DNA of 64,000 bases, taken from positions 1-64,000 of the forward strand of contig NZ_VDMR01000006.1 of NCBI RefSeq assembly GCF_006346315.1. The letters run 5' to 3'. The notes beneath the pieces were generated by a model that saw nothing but the letters and a program-made list of their open reading frames with translations, did no database searches and was not told where the DNA came from. Made by a program: the position numbers and the translations under genes. This document shows, piece by piece, positions 16,390 through 27,406 of the stretch (the stretch's first letter is position 1; each line of letters starts with the position of its first letter). The stretch comes from Nocardioides litoris (lineage in GTDB: Bacteria > Actinomycetota > Actinomycetes > Propionibacteriales > Nocardioidaceae).

Positions 16390-18222
16390 TCAGCCCGGCG
16401 GCGGGCCCCAGCCGCCCCCCGGCGGCGGGGGCTGCTGGTAGCCGCCCTGGGGCGGCTGCGGGGGCTGGGGCCAGCCCTGCTGGGGCGGCTGCGGGGCCTG
16501 GCCGTAGGGCTGCTGCGGCTGCTGGGGACGGCCCTGCACGAGCGGGCCCAGCGTGCGGCGCACCTCGGGCGGGGCGAGCAGGGCGTACGCCGCCAGGCCG
16601 GGCAGCGCGAGGTAGGCGGCGGCGGCGTACCCGGTGTTGAAGGCGGCGAGCGAGTCGTCGCTGTTGGCGACGCCGAGCACCACGAACCCGACCACGACGA
16701 TGCCGCCGAGCAGTCCGAGCAGCAGCACGCGGTTCGTGCGGAGGTCGCGGACCAGGGTCAGGCCGAAGCCGGCCGCACCGGCGGCGAGGAGCAGCAGCAC
16801 GGCCACCGTGATCGGTGCCCCCTTGCCGTCGGCCTCGACGGTGAACAGCACGACCGCGAGCGCGGTCAGGCCCGACCCCAGGGCCGAGACCTGGAGGGCG
16901 GCCGCGACCGTGCCGCCCCAGTCGGTGAGGGCGTCGGGGGCCTGCGTCGCACGCTGCTGGGCACGCGAGACCGCCATCGCCGCCGCAGCACCGAGGAGCA
17001 GGATCCCCCCGGTCGGGACGCCGCGCAGCGCGTAGCCGTTCCACTTCTCGACCTCGGGCCAGAAGAAGAGTCCGGCGTGGTCGGAGGCCAGGGCGAGCAG
17101 GGCGACGACGACCACGGTGGCCCCGGTGGTCGCGAGCACCCGGCGCCAGCCGGCCGTGCGCGCGCCGGCCAGCAGCTGGAAGACGGGGTAGCCGACCATC
17201 GCCAGGGCCGTCAGCGGCAGCACCACCACGGTGGCCAGGAAGACGGTGAACGGGTCGAAGACGTCGACCTCGTCGCTGACCGCGCCGTGGGCCAGCCAGC
17301 CGATCGCGAGCAGCAGGGTCAGGCCGACGGTGGCGGCGTACAGGCTGCGGGCGACCGCGTTCCACAGACGGTCGTCGGCGTGCTGTGGCTCCTCCTCGGC
17401 CTGGCGCGGCTGCACGGCCAGGGCCACGCCGGCCAGGGCGGCCGCGACACCGCTGCCGAGCCCGCCCTCCAGGTCGTCGGCGACGTGGACGAGCTCGAGG
17501 ACGACGGCCACCAGGACGCTGAGGAGCAGGGGCGCGTTCAGACCCAGCTTGAGCAGCCGGACGTGCGTCGGGCCCCAGCCGCCGACGACACCTGCCTTGG
17601 CCAGGTAGGGCACGGCCAGGGAGGCGATCGAGAGCAGCGCGGCGATGACGACCCAGAAGCGCTCGCCGGCGTGGTTGAACACGTCGAGGGAGAACCCCGC
17701 CTCGCTGTTGAGGTCCCACGGCATGCCGAGCGTGCACAGCAGCACGAGCGCGGCCACGGCGTCGCGCACGTAGTCGGAGACCGGCCACGTGTGGAACGGG
17801 TTGGTCCGGGGCTGCTGCGGTGCGGGCTGGCCCCACTGCTGCTGCCAGTCCTGCTGCGGCGGGCCCTGCGGCGGGCCCTGTGGCGGGCCCTGCGGTGGGC
17901 CCTGCGGCGGCGGGGGCTGCGGGGACCAGCCCGGCTGGCTGTACGCCGGCGCCGGGCTCGGGGGCGGCGGTGGGTTCCACGCCTGCGCCGACGAGGGCGG
18001 CGGGGGCTGGGTGCTCGGCTTGCGGATCACCGTGCGCTCGGGCGACTCGCTCCCGCCGTCGTCGTACGACGCGCCGGGCTGCGCCGGAAGCTGCTGGGTG
18101 GGCGTGGGGGCGCCGGGCTGGGTGGACGCGGGGTCGGGTGCCGCCGCGAGGGCGCGCCCGCAGGCGACGCAGAACGCGCCGCCCTCGTTGGCCGCGCCGC
18201 AGTGCCCGCAGTAGGTGGCCAT
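16390..18222 (-). CDS. zinc-ribbon multi-pass membrane protein with Pro/Gln-rich linkers
   Basis: 610 residues from the ATG at 18222, supported by TAGGTT 7 nt upstream. A zinc ribbon (Cys5, Cys8, Cys18, Cys21: YCGHCG...FCVACG) opens the protein. A 150-residue Pro/Gln-rich region contains four PPQG units encoded by a 12-nt tandem repeat (about 17859-17910), then come about twelve predicted membrane helices, then a second PQ-rich cytoplasmic tail. Similar zinc-ribbon and membrane proteins are frequent in actinobacteria and unassigned. The low-complexity ends may mediate assembly or protein contacts. No catalytic motif is visible. Confidence 0.7.
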   Translation of the reverse strand: MATYCGHCGAANEGGAFCVACGRALAAAPDPASTQPGAPTPTQQLPAQPGASYDDGGSESPERTVIRKPSTQPPPPSSAQAWNPPPPPSPAPAYSQPGWSPQPPPPQGPPQGPPQGPPQGPPQQDWQQQWGQPAPQQPRTNPFHTWPVSDYVRDAVAALVLLCTLGMPWDLNSEAGFSLDVFNHAGERFWVVIAALLSIASLAVPYLAKAGVVGGWGPTHVRLLKLGLNAPLLLSVLVAVVLELVHVADDLEGGLGSGVAAALAGVALAVQPRQAEEEPQHADDRLWNAVARSLYAATVGLTLLLAIGWLAHGAVSDEVDVFDPFTVFLATVVVLPLTALAMVGYPVFQLLAGARTAGWRRVLATTGATVVVVALLALASDHAGLFFWPEVEKWNGYALRGVPTGGILLLGAAAAMAVSRAQQRATQAPDALTDWGGTVAAALQVSALGSGLTALAVVLFTVEADGKGAPITVAVLLLLAAGAAGFGLTLVRDLRTNRVLLLGLLGGIVVVGFVVLGVANSDDSLAAFNTGYAAAAYLALPGLAAYALLAPPEVRRTLGPLVQGRPQQPQQPYGQAPQPPQQGWPQPPQPPQGGYQQPPPPGGGWGPPPG

Positions 18223-18383
18223 GCGCGGGAACCTATCGCTCCGCGCCCCGCGCGAAACCTGGCTCGGGGGTGACCCGAACGGGCCAGGCCCGGCGGCCGG
18301 ACGGGTGGTCCTCCGCGGTTTGCGGGACGCCCGGGCCGGGGCGGGCGCACCGTGGTCGTCCCGACCCGGCCGAGGAGGCCACC

Positions 18384-18575
18384 GTGAGCGACCCTTCCCC
18401 CCACGACACCCCTGCGGCACGCCCCGACCCGGGCTGGACCGAGCCCGCCGCCCTCGGCTGGGCCGAGGCGTTCCGCGCCGACCCGTGCCCGGGCGGGCCG
18501 CCGCTGGTCAGCGCCGACGGCCACTGGTGGTGGACCGGCGAGCTGTGGCAGCGGCGGCTGCCCGAGCCGGCCTGA
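18384..18575 (+). CDS. short uncharacterised protein (63 aa)
   Basis: The GTG at 18384 is preceded by a strong ribosome site (GAGGAGG, 5 nt spacing). The product is soluble and rich in Pro, Trp and Asp. The C-terminal half, LVSADGHWWWTGELWQRR, resembles the short DGxxWWxG repeats found beside zinc-ribbon membrane proteins of actinobacteria. It is divergent from the zinc-ribbon membrane gene with 161 bp between the starts. No function can be assigned. The ribosome site and coding bias make it likely to be real. Confidence 0.6.
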   Translation: MSDPSPHDTPAARPDPGWTEPAALGWAEAFRADPCPGGPPLVSADGHWWWTGELWQRRLPEPA

Positions 18576-18600
18576 GCCGGCTGGGCCGGCCTGAGCCCCG

Positions 18601-20055
18601 TCAGGCTGCCGCGGGCTCGGACGCGGCCGGCTCCTCGGCCGCCCGTCGACCCTGGCGGTGCAGCACCACGCCGACGACCAGGGCGAGCGCGGCGAACGTG
18701 GCCGAGGTGAGGAACGCCGCCCGCGCGCCCGGCAGGAACTCCCCGGGCACCGCGCCCGCGGCGTACACCGAGACGATCACGGCCAGGCCGATGGCGCCGC
18801 CGAGCTGCTGGAAGGTCTGCAGCAGGCCGGAGGCGGACCCGGCGTGCTCGGGCTCGACGTCGCTGAGCACCAGGGTGGTGATCGGCATGAAGGCCAGGCC
18901 GGCCGAGAGGCCGTTGAGCAGCATCGGGCCCAGCACCGCGGCGAGGTAGCCGTCGCCCGCGCCGTACGCCGAGAGCCAGACGAAGCTGGCCGACAGGCCG
19001 AGCGCGCCGGCCATGATCATCCGGGTCGGGCCGACGAGGCCGAGCAGGCGCGGGGTCACGCGGGACATCCCGAAGATGCCCAGGGTGAGGGGCAGGAAGG
19101 CCAGGCCGGTGGCCATCGGGCCGAAGCCGAGCTCGCCCTCGATGAGCTGCACGGCGAGGAAGAACATCGACAGCTGCCCGCCGACGACCAGGGCGATCGC
19201 GGCGAGCCCGCCGACGCGGCGGGGGCTGCGCAGCAGCTCGGGGCGGAGCATCGGGTGGGCGACGCGGCGCTCGGTGCGGGCGAGCAGGGCGACGAGCAGC
19301 GCGCCGACGACGAGTCCACCCAGGGTGCGCGGCGAGGTCCAGCCGTGGTCGGGGGCGCCGATGAGCGACCACACGACCGCGACCGCACCGCCGGTGGCGG
19401 CCAGGGCGCCCACGACGTCGAAGCGGCCGGGGCGGCGCGGCGTCTCGTCGAGCACCCGACGGGTCAGGGCGAGGACGACGAGGCCGATGGGCACGTTGAT
19501 GACCATCGTCCAGCGCCACGACCCGAGGTCGGTCAGCGCGCCGCCGAGGAGCAGGCCGATGGACATGCCCCCGGAGGAGACGGCACCGAAGAGCGCCAGG
19601 GCGCGGTTGCGGGCCGCGGCGTCGGGGGCGCTGGTGGTGAGCAGCGCGAGCACGCCGGGCGCGGCCATGGCCGCGCCGACGCCCTGCAGGGCGCGGGCGC
19701 CGACGAGCACCTCGGCCGACTGGGCGAGGCCGCCGACGAGCGAGGCGAGGGTGAACACGGCGAGGCCGACCTCGAACATCCGGCGGCGGCCGAGCACGTC
19801 GCCCAGCCGGCCCCCGAGCAGGAGGAGGCCGCCGAAGGCGAGCGTGTAGGCGTTGAGCACCCAGGACAGGCCGGCGGGCCCGAAGGAGAGGTCGGCGTCG
19901 ATGTGGGGGAGCGCGACGTTCACGACGGTCGCGTCGAGGACGAGCATGAGCTGGGCGACGAGCACGAGCGCGATGCCGGCGGCGGCGCGGCCGGCGTTCG
20001 GCGGCAGCTCGGTGGGGGCCTGCGGCTGGGCAGGCGTCAGCGTCTGGTGTGACAT
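18601..20055 (-). CDS. MFS multidrug exporter, EmrB/QacA (DHA2) type
   Basis: 484 residues with about 14 hydrophobic segments. Motif D1, LMLVLDATVVNVALPHID, lies in the first helix, and motif A, GGRLGDVLGRRRMF, in the loop between helices 2 and 3. Motif C-like GAMAAPGVLALL and SSGGMSIGLLLGGAL in helix 5 are typical of proton-coupled drug antiporters. The ribosome site AAAGGA lies 6 nt before the ATG, so this gene is not leaderless. It is divergent from tetR, with two operator-like palindromes between them, the classical layout for drug-inducible efflux. Confidence 0.92.
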   Translation of the reverse strand: MSHQTLTPAQPQAPTELPPNAGRAAAGIALVLVAQLMLVLDATVVNVALPHIDADLSFGPAGLSWVLNAYTLAFGGLLLLGGRLGDVLGRRRMFEVGLAVFTLASLVGGLAQSAEVLVGARALQGVGAAMAAPGVLALLTTSAPDAAARNRALALFGAVSSGGMSIGLLLGGALTDLGSWRWTMVINVPIGLVVLALTRRVLDETPRRPGRFDVVGALAATGGAVAVVWSLIGAPDHGWTSPRTLGGLVVGALLVALLARTERRVAHPMLRPELLRSPRRVGGLAAIALVVGGQLSMFFLAVQLIEGELGFGPMATGLAFLPLTLGIFGMSRVTPRLLGLVGPTRMIMAGALGLSASFVWLSAYGAGDGYLAAVLGPMLLNGLSAGLAFMPITTLVLSDVEPEHAGSASGLLQTFQQLGGAIGLAVIVSVYAAGAVPGEFLPGARAAFLTSATFAALALVVGVVLHRQGRRAAEEPAASEPAAA

Positions 20056-20106
20056 GGGAGTCCTTTGTCTGGCGGGGTCGAGTTCCGGCCCAGGTGGACG
20101 TAGAGT

Positions 20107-20119
20107 GGAGACGTTCTCC
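20107..20119. promoter_or_regulatory. TetR operator candidate 1
   Basis: GGAGA-CGT-TCTCC is a perfect inverted repeat between the divergent MFS and tetR genes. Its centre is 30 bp (about three helical turns) from that of the second site, which shares the GGAGAC/TCTCC arms. Confidence 0.7.
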
Positions 20120-20126
20120 GCTTTCC

Positions 20127-20152
20127 GGAACGATACGGAGACTGTCTCCGTT
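20127..20152 (+). promoter_or_regulatory. SigH/SigR-like promoter of tetR containing operator candidate 2
   Basis: CGGAGAC-T-GTCTCCG (20136-20150) is a perfect 7+1+7 palindrome. GGAAC (20127-20131), an 18-nt spacer and GTT (20150-20152) match the actinobacterial stress-sigma consensus GGAAY-N18-GTT. The palindrome fills the spacer, so TetR binding would exclude polymerase. The palindrome raises the odds of a chance match, so the promoter call is tentative. Confidence 0.5.
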
Positions 20153-20176
20153 TAGCAAGCCCCGAGGAGGGACCCC

Positions 20177-20731
20177 GTGCGCGCCGACGCCCAGCGCAAC
20201 CGCGACCGCATCGTCGAGGTCGCCCGTGAGGTCTTCCGCGAGCAGGGGTACGACGCCTCGCTCGACCTGGTCGCCAAGCGCGCCGGCGTCGGGGCCGGCA
20301 CGCTCTACCGGCACTTCCCCTCCCGCGAGGTGCTGGTCGACGCGATCATGCAGAGCTGGGTCGACCGGGTGACCGAGGCGACCGACAAGGTGCTCGCCTT
20401 CGAGGGCTCCGACCGCGACCTGCTGCTGCGCTGGTTCGAGACGTACGTCGAGCTGATCACCCTCCACAAGGGCGGCGCCGCCAAGATCACCTGCGCCATG
20501 GGTGACGAGGAGTCGCCGATCCGCACCAAGTGCCAGGTCCTCTCCGGCGCGGCCGCGCGCGTGATCGGCCTGCTCGCCGAGCGCGGCGCGGTCCGCACCG
20601 ACGTCGACGCCGTCCAGGTCTGCCGCCTCGTCGGCGGGGTCGCCACCGTCGCCGACACCTCCGAGCTCGGGCCCGACCAGGTGCGCCCGCTCCTCGAGGT
20701 CGTCGCCGACGGCCTCGTCGTACGCGGCTGA
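20177..20731 (+). CDS. TetR-family repressor
   Basis: 184 residues. The N-terminal helix-turn-helix is standard: [56 protein letters not shown] (residues 2-57). The C-terminal ligand domain is of the AcrR/TetR_C_33-like kind ([15 protein letters not shown]). GAGGAGG, 7 nt before the GTG at 20177, is a good ribosome site. It most likely represses the divergent MFS exporter and itself through the GGAGAC palindromes. Confidence 0.93.
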   Translation: MRADAQRNRDRIVEVAREVFREQGYDASLDLVAKRAGVGAGTLYRHFPSREVLVDAIMQSWVDRVTEATDKVLAFEGSDRDLLLRWFETYVELITLHKGGAAKITCAMGDEESPIRTKCQVLSGAAARVIGLLAERGAVRTDVDAVQVCRLVGGVATVADTSELGPDQVRPLLEVVADGLVVRG

Positions 20732-20765
20732 GGGACCGCCCGGCCCGGGCGGTAGATTCCGGGGC

Positions 20766-23074
<2,309 letters not shown>

Positions 23075-23078
<4 letters not shown>

Positions 23079-23350
23079 GCGCCGGTCCCGCCGGTCCGAC
23101 GACCTGCCCCGGCTGCGGCGGCGGCGAGTTCGAGCACGGGTGGGTCGACCACGTGCGGATGCCCGACGTGCGTTGGGTCCCGGAGCGGGTCCAGCGGCGC
23201 CTGCTCGGCATGCAGGACCAGGCGGGGCTGCGTGTGCGTGCCCACCGCTGCGTGGCCTGCTCGCGTCTCGAGATGTTCGCCGACCCCGGACCTGCGCCGG
23301 GGCGCGAGGACCGCCCGAGCCGGGAGGAACGTGAGCGTGGTGTCCTCTGA
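23075..23350 (+). CDS. zinc-ribbon protein A of a tandem pair
   Basis: 91 residues starting with a GTG that overlaps the purL stop by 4 nt. Two Cys pairs, CPGCGG (residues 11-16) and CVACSR (about 60-65), form a zinc ribbon around [22 protein letters not shown]. The downstream gene has the same layout. No known function. The coupling to purL suggests constant low expression rather than a role in purine synthesis. Confidence 0.75.
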
Positions 23351-23591
23351 CCGGCCCCCGGCGCGCCTGCCCGACGCCTACCCCTGTCCGCGCTGCGGCA
23401 GCACGTCCTTCACGCCGGGGTTCGTCGACGACACGGTGAGCGGACGGGTGCGCTGGCTGGCCGGCCGGTTCCAGCGCGGCCTCCTCGGCAACGCCAAGGG
23501 TCGCGGCCTGGGCCGCGGCGTCCCGGTGCTGGCCTACCGCTGCACCGGCTGCTCCCGGCTCGAGCTGTTCGCCGTCGACCCGGAGGCCTGA
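23331..23591 (+). CDS. zinc-ribbon protein B of a tandem pair
   Basis: 86 residues. The GTG at 23331 is chosen because GGGAGGA precedes it by 4 nt; it overlaps the previous gene by 20 nt. CPRCGS and CTGCSR are the metal-binding pairs, and VSGRVRWLAGRFQRGLLGNAKG matches the middle of the upstream protein (RW-x3-R-x-QR-x-LLG). Both end in CSRLE(M/L)FA. A tandem duplication followed by divergence is the simplest explanation. Function unknown. Confidence 0.75.
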   Translation: MSVVSSDRPPARLPDAYPCPRCGSTSFTPGFVDDTVSGRVRWLAGRFQRGLLGNAKGRGLGRGVPVLAYRCTGCSRLELFAVDPEA

Positions 23592-23638
23592 AGGCCTCCC
23601 GGCGTCGTCCGCGTGGAGCCCGGTGGCAGGATCGCCGC

Positions 23639-24475
23639 GTGCACCGACGGACCCTGCTCCGCCTGCCGGGCCTCGCGGCCCTGGGGGCCGCCGGACTCGC
23701 CCTGACCGCCTGCCAGGAGGACGACCCTGCCGTGAGCGTCGACCGCAGCCGCCACACCTACGGCGACGACCCCAGCCAGTACGGCGAGCTGTTCCGGCCG
23801 GCCGGCCCCGCGCGCGGCGTGGTGGTGGTCATCCACGGCGGGTTCTGGCGCGCCGAGTACAACGCCGAGGACCTCGGCACCCCGCTCGCCGTGGCCCTGG
23901 CCGAGGCCGGCTGGGTCGCGTGGAACCTCGAGTACCGCCGCATCGGTGACGGCGAGGGTGGCGGGGGCGGCGCGCCCGCGACGTTCGACGACGTGGCGGC
24001 CGGCATCGATGCGCTGGCCGACCTCGACGTCGACACCTCGACGGTCGTCACGCTGGGCCACAGCGCCGGCGGGCACCTCGCCACCTGGGCCGCCGGCCGC
24101 GGGCGCTACGACTGGCCCGAGCGGGTGCCGGTCACCCACGTCGTCAGCCAGGCCGGCGTCCTCGACCTGCGCGCCTCGGAGGAGGAGAACCTCGGCGGCG
24201 GCGCCGCCGGACAGCTGCTCGGCCGCCAGCCCACGGTCGCGGACGAGAAGTACGACCCGGCCCAGCAGCTGCCGCTCGACGTGCCCGTCTGGTGCGTGCA
24301 CGGCACGGACGACACCATCGTCCCGCTCAGCCAGTCCCAGTCGTACGTCGACCGCGCGGTCGAGGCCGGCGCCACCGCCGAGCTCGTCGAGGTCGAGGGC
24401 GACCACTTCGTCGTCATCGACGTCGAGTCCGACGCGTGGCGGCGCCACATGGAGATCCTCGACTCCATCGCCTGA
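23639..24475 (+). CDS. alpha/beta-hydrolase lipoprotein (esterase-like)
   Basis: 278 residues. The N terminus has twin Arg (HRRTLL), a hydrophobic helix and the lipobox LTAC, so the mature protein is probably lipid-anchored at Cys25. The hydrolase fold shows VVIHGGFWR (oxyanion hole), TLGHSAGGHLA (nucleophile Ser), HGTDDTIVP (acid) and VEGDHFVVID (His), a complete triad. Related enzymes include carbohydrate esterases and arylformamidases; substrate unknown. CAGGAT 6 nt before the GTG supports the start and a leaderless transcript. Confidence 0.82.
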   Translation: MHRRTLLRLPGLAALGAAGLALTACQEDDPAVSVDRSRHTYGDDPSQYGELFRPAGPARGVVVVIHGGFWRAEYNAEDLGTPLAVALAEAGWVAWNLEYRRIGDGEGGGGGAPATFDDVAAGIDALADLDVDTSTVVTLGHSAGGHLATWAAGRGRYDWPERVPVTHVVSQAGVLDLRASEEENLGGGAAGQLLGRQPTVADEKYDPAQQLPLDVPVWCVHGTDDTIVPLSQSQSYVDRAVEAGATAELVEVEGDHFVVIDVESDAWRRHMEILDSIA

Positions 24476-24486
24476 CGACCCCGACG

Positions 24487-24516
24487 CCGACCCGTCGTGG
24501 CTGCACGACGGGTCGG
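24487..24516. terminator. bidirectional hairpin terminator
   Basis: CCGACCCGTCGTG (24487-24499) and CACGACGGGTCGG (24504-24516) pair perfectly over 13 bp around a GCTG loop. The hairpin lies between the convergent esterase and ABC permease genes, 11-15 bp from each stop. No T-run is present on either side. Its core GACCCGTCG/CGACGGGTC recurs at 50914-50939. Confidence 0.7.
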
Positions 24517-24530
24517 CGGGTGGACGGGGG

Positions 24531-25361
24531 TCAGGAGGCGCGGCGCATGGTCCGCAGGCCGACGGCGAGACCGAGGGCGGCGACCAGGGCCGCGGAGAGG
24601 ACCCCGGCGCCGAGGGTGTCGAGCGCGAGGTCGCCGGCGAACAGGGCGCGCTCGGCCTCGATGATGTAGCCGAGCGGGTTGAGGTCGGCGGCGAGGCGCA
24701 GCCAGCCGGGGGCGCCGTCGAGCGGGAGCAGCACGCCGGCGAGCAGCAGCAACGGGAAGACCAGGGTCTGCTGCACGGTCCAGAAGATCCAGTCCTGCCC
24801 GGCCGAGACCACGGCCAGGGAGAAGGACAGCGCGCCCACGCCGACGCTGAACAGCGCGAGCACGGCCAGGCCGACCAGCACGCCGCCGAGGTGCAGGTCG
24901 AAGGAGAACGGCGTCACCACGGCCACGATCAGCACGGCCTGGGCCAGCATCGGCACGACCTCCTTCAGGGCCCGGCCGACCAGGAGCGACGAGCGGCTCA
25001 GCGGCGAGACGAGCAGCCGCTCGTGGGAGCCGGTGCCGATCTCCAGGGTCAGGTTGGACCCGGTCATCGACGCGCCCATCAGCGCGGTCATGGCGATGAT
25101 GCCGGGCACGAACCACTGCAGCGCCGAGCCCCCGAACGCCCCGGTGTCGGGCAGCAGCGGTGCGAACAGGGCCAGGAAGACGAGGGGCTGCACCATCGCG
25201 AACAGCACCGACGCCGGCTCGCGCAGCACTGGCCTGAGCTCGCGGGTCATCACGTTCCAGGTGTCGGCGACGACGCCTGGTGCCCGCCGCTCCCCGTCGT
25301 ACGACGCGGGTCGGCCGGTCCGGGTGGTGCGGTCGGCGGGGGTCTCGAGGGTGTCGGTCAT
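24531..25361 (-). CDS. ABC-2 type permease (DrrB-like)
   Basis: 276 residues with six membrane helices in the ABC-2 arrangement. It begins with a cytoplasmic stretch ending TWNVMTRELRPVLREPASVLFAMVQPLVFLALF, the usual connecting helix and first helix, and includes GIIAMTALMGASMTGSNLTLEIGTGSHERLLVSPLSR. The start ATG overlaps the stop of the ATPase gene by 4 nt, so the two subunits are made together. Members export drugs, lipids or glycolipids; substrate unknown. The divergent WYL regulator probably controls the pair. Confidence 0.9.
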   Translation of the reverse strand: MTDTLETPADRTTRTGRPASYDGERRAPGVVADTWNVMTRELRPVLREPASVLFAMVQPLVFLALFAPLLPDTGAFGGSALQWFVPGIIAMTALMGASMTGSNLTLEIGTGSHERLLVSPLSRSSLLVGRALKEVVPMLAQAVLIVAVVTPFSFDLHLGGVLVGLAVLALFSVGVGALSFSLAVVSAGQDWIFWTVQQTLVFPLLLLAGVLLPLDGAPGWLRLAADLNPLGYIIEAERALFAGDLALDTLGAGVLSAALVAALGLAVGLRTMRRAS

Positions 25362-26359
25362 GCTGCGGCTCCGTCCGTGCTGGGGGTCGAGGTGGCGGTG
25401 GTGGTCTGGGTCTCGCGCAGGCTGCGCCCGGTCAGGTGGAGGAAGACGTCGTCGAGGGTCGCGCCGTGCACCTCGATGCCGACCGCGGGCGTGCCCGCGG
25501 CGGCGAGGTCGGTGACGAGGCCCGGGGCGAGGTCGCGGCCGTGGGCAACCCGGACGTCGACCCGGTCACGCGCGACCTCGACGCTCGCCCCCTCGAGGCG
25601 GGCGGCCCGCTCGGCCGCGCGGGCCGCGTCGGCGGGGGAGGCGAGGCGCAGCGAGACCAGGTCGCCGAGCCCGGACTTGAGCCGGGCCGCGGTGTCGTCG
25701 GCGATGACGGTGCCGTGGTCGACGACCACGACGCGGTCGGCGATCGCGTCGGCCTCCTCGAGGTAGTGCGTGGTCAGCACGACGGTCGTGCCGAGCTCGC
25801 GGTGGAGGCGGACGACCTGCTCCTGCAGGTTGACCCGGTTTTGCGGGTCGAGCCCGGTCGACGGCTCGTCGAGGAACATCAGCGGTGGCCGGTGCACCAG
25901 GCCGATGGCCACGTCGAGCCGTCGCCGCTGCCCGCCGGACAGCGTCGAGACCGGCCGTCGCGCGTGCTCGGCCAGGCCGAACGCCTCCAGCAGCTCGTCG
26001 GCCCGGGCGGCCGCCTCGCGGCGGGACAGGCCGTGGGCGCGGGCCTGGCTCACGACCTCGTCACGCCCGCGCTGCTGGTGGGCCGCGGCGTTGCCCTGCC
26101 CGACGTACCCCAGCGCCCGGCGCACGGCGCGGGGCTCGCGCACCACGTCGTGGCCGGCGACCTCGGCGGTGCCGGAGGTGGGGGCGAGCAGGGTGGTGAG
26201 CATCTTCAGCGTCGTGGACTTGCCGGCGCCGTTGGGACCGAGGAAGGCGACGAGCTCGCCCGCCTCGATCGTGAGGTCGAGGCCGCGGACGGCCTCGACG
26301 GTCTGCCCGTGGCGCGTGAACGTCCGGGTGAGGGAGGTGGTGCGGATGATCGGGTCCAT
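25358..26359 (-). CDS. ABC transporter ATPase (DrrA-like)
   Basis: 333 residues. Walker A is FLGPNGAGKSTTLKML (about 40-55), the Q-loop region is YVGQGNAAAH, the signature is LSGGQRRRLDVAIGL, and Walker B is PLMFLDEPSTGLDPQNR with an H-loop TTHYLEEAD. A C-terminal DrrA-type extension (about 240-320) follows, including GIEVHGATLDDVFLHLTGRSL. It powers the adjacent permease. TAGCGT (26372-26367, minus strand) ends 7 nt before the ATG, indicating leaderless expression divergent from the WYL regulator. Confidence 0.93.
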   Translation of the reverse strand: MDPIIRTTSLTRTFTRHGQTVEAVRGLDLTIEAGELVAFLGPNGAGKSTTLKMLTTLLAPTSGTAEVAGHDVVREPRAVRRALGYVGQGNAAAHQQRGRDEVVSQARAHGLSRREAAARADELLEAFGLAEHARRPVSTLSGGQRRRLDVAIGLVHRPPLMFLDEPSTGLDPQNRVNLQEQVVRLHRELGTTVVLTTHYLEEADAIADRVVVVDHGTVIADDTAARLKSGLGDLVSLRLASPADAARAAERAARLEGASVEVARDRVDVRVAHGRDLAPGLVTDLAAAGTPAVGIEVHGATLDDVFLHLTGRSLRETQTTTATSTPSTDGAAA

Positions 26360-26422
26360 GGCGGGGACGCTAGGGACGCAAGAGGCCAGATCCTGACCTC
26401 AATGCCACCTAGTCTCGGGGCC

Positions 26423-27379
26423 ATGTCCACCAGCGCCCGGATGCTCTCGCTGCTCTCCCTGCTGCAGACCCACCGCTACTGGCCGGGGGAGGAGCTCGCG
26501 ACCCGGCTCGAGGTCAGCGGCCGCACGCTGCGCCGCGACATCGAGCGGCTGCGCGACCTGGGGTACGTCGTCGACGCGACCCGCGGGGTCGCCGGCGGCT
26601 ACCAGCTGCGCGCCGGCGGCCAGCTGCCGCCGCTGGTCCTGGAGGACGACGAGGCGGTGGCCATCGCGGTCGGCCTGCGCACCGCCGCGGCCGGGTCGGT
26701 CGGCGGGCTGGAGGAGACCTCGGTCCAGGCGCTGACCAAGGTCGTCGCCCTGATGCCGACCCGGCTGCGCCGCCGCATGGACGCCCTGGCCTCGCAGACC
26801 GACGCCCCCGGTCCGTGGTCGGCCGGGCCGAGCGTCGACGCCCGCGTGCTGACCACGCTGGCCCAGGCCTGCCGCGACGACGAGCTCCTCGAGCTCGACT
26901 ACGCAGCCCGCGGTGCCGAGGTCACCCACCGCCGCGTCGAGCCCCACCGCCTGGTCTCCCTGGGCCGCCGGTGGTACCTCGTCGCGCACGACCGCGACCG
27001 CCACGACTGGCGCTCCTTCCGCGTCGACCGGGTCAGCGCCCCGGTGCTCACCGGCCAGCGGTTCCGGCCGCGGGACCTGCCGGGCGGCGACGCGGTGGCC
27101 TTCGTCGAGCAGGGCTTCCGCCGGATGCCGCAGCGGTACGCCGTCCGCGTGCGCCTCGAGGCCCCGGCGGCCACGGTGCGGTGGGCGGTGGGCCACTGGG
27201 GCGAGGTGGTCGAGGACGGGGACGGGGCGTGCCGGCTGGAGATGAACGTCGACAGCCTGCAGTGGCCGGTCATGGTGCTCGCCCAGGTCGGGGCGCCGTT
27301 CGTCGTCGAGTCGCCCGCCGAGCTGCGCGACGAGCTGGCCCGGGTCGGCGAGGTGCTCCAGGCCTCCGCCGCGTCGTAG
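26423..27379 (+). CDS. WYL-domain (YafY-type) transcriptional regulator
   Basis: 318 residues. An HTH_11/DeoR-like winged helix opens the protein: RMLSLLSLLQTHRYWPGEELATRLEVSGRTLRRDIERLRDLGYVV (about 5-50). A WYL domain (about 140-215) contains RRVEPHRLVSLGRRWYLVAHDRDR and WRSFRVDRV, and a WCX C-terminal domain follows. Such regulators sense a ligand, often a nucleotide, through the WYL pocket. ATG 26423 is preceded by TAGTCT with 7 nt spacing. With only 63 bp to the ABC ATPase start, it is the obvious regulator of that exporter. Confidence 0.9.
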   Translation: MSTSARMLSLLSLLQTHRYWPGEELATRLEVSGRTLRRDIERLRDLGYVVDATRGVAGGYQLRAGGQLPPLVLEDDEAVAIAVGLRTAAAGSVGGLEETSVQALTKVVALMPTRLRRRMDALASQTDAPGPWSAGPSVDARVLTTLAQACRDDELLELDYAARGAEVTHRRVEPHRLVSLGRRWYLVAHDRDRHDWRSFRVDRVSAPVLTGQRFRPRDLPGGDAVAFVEQGFRRMPQRYAVRVRLEAPAATVRWAVGHWGEVVEDGDGACRLEMNVDSLQWPVMVLAQVGAPFVVESPAELRDELARVGEVLQASAAS

Positions 27380-27406
27380 CGGTCGCGGGCGTCGTACGGT
27401 CGCCGG

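Noticed and set aside
23639..24475. OleB for the OleA-C-D-like operon
   Set aside because: The protein is a predicted lipoprotein of the esterase type, 7 kb away with its own promoter, and does not resemble haloalkane-dehalogenase-like OleB.
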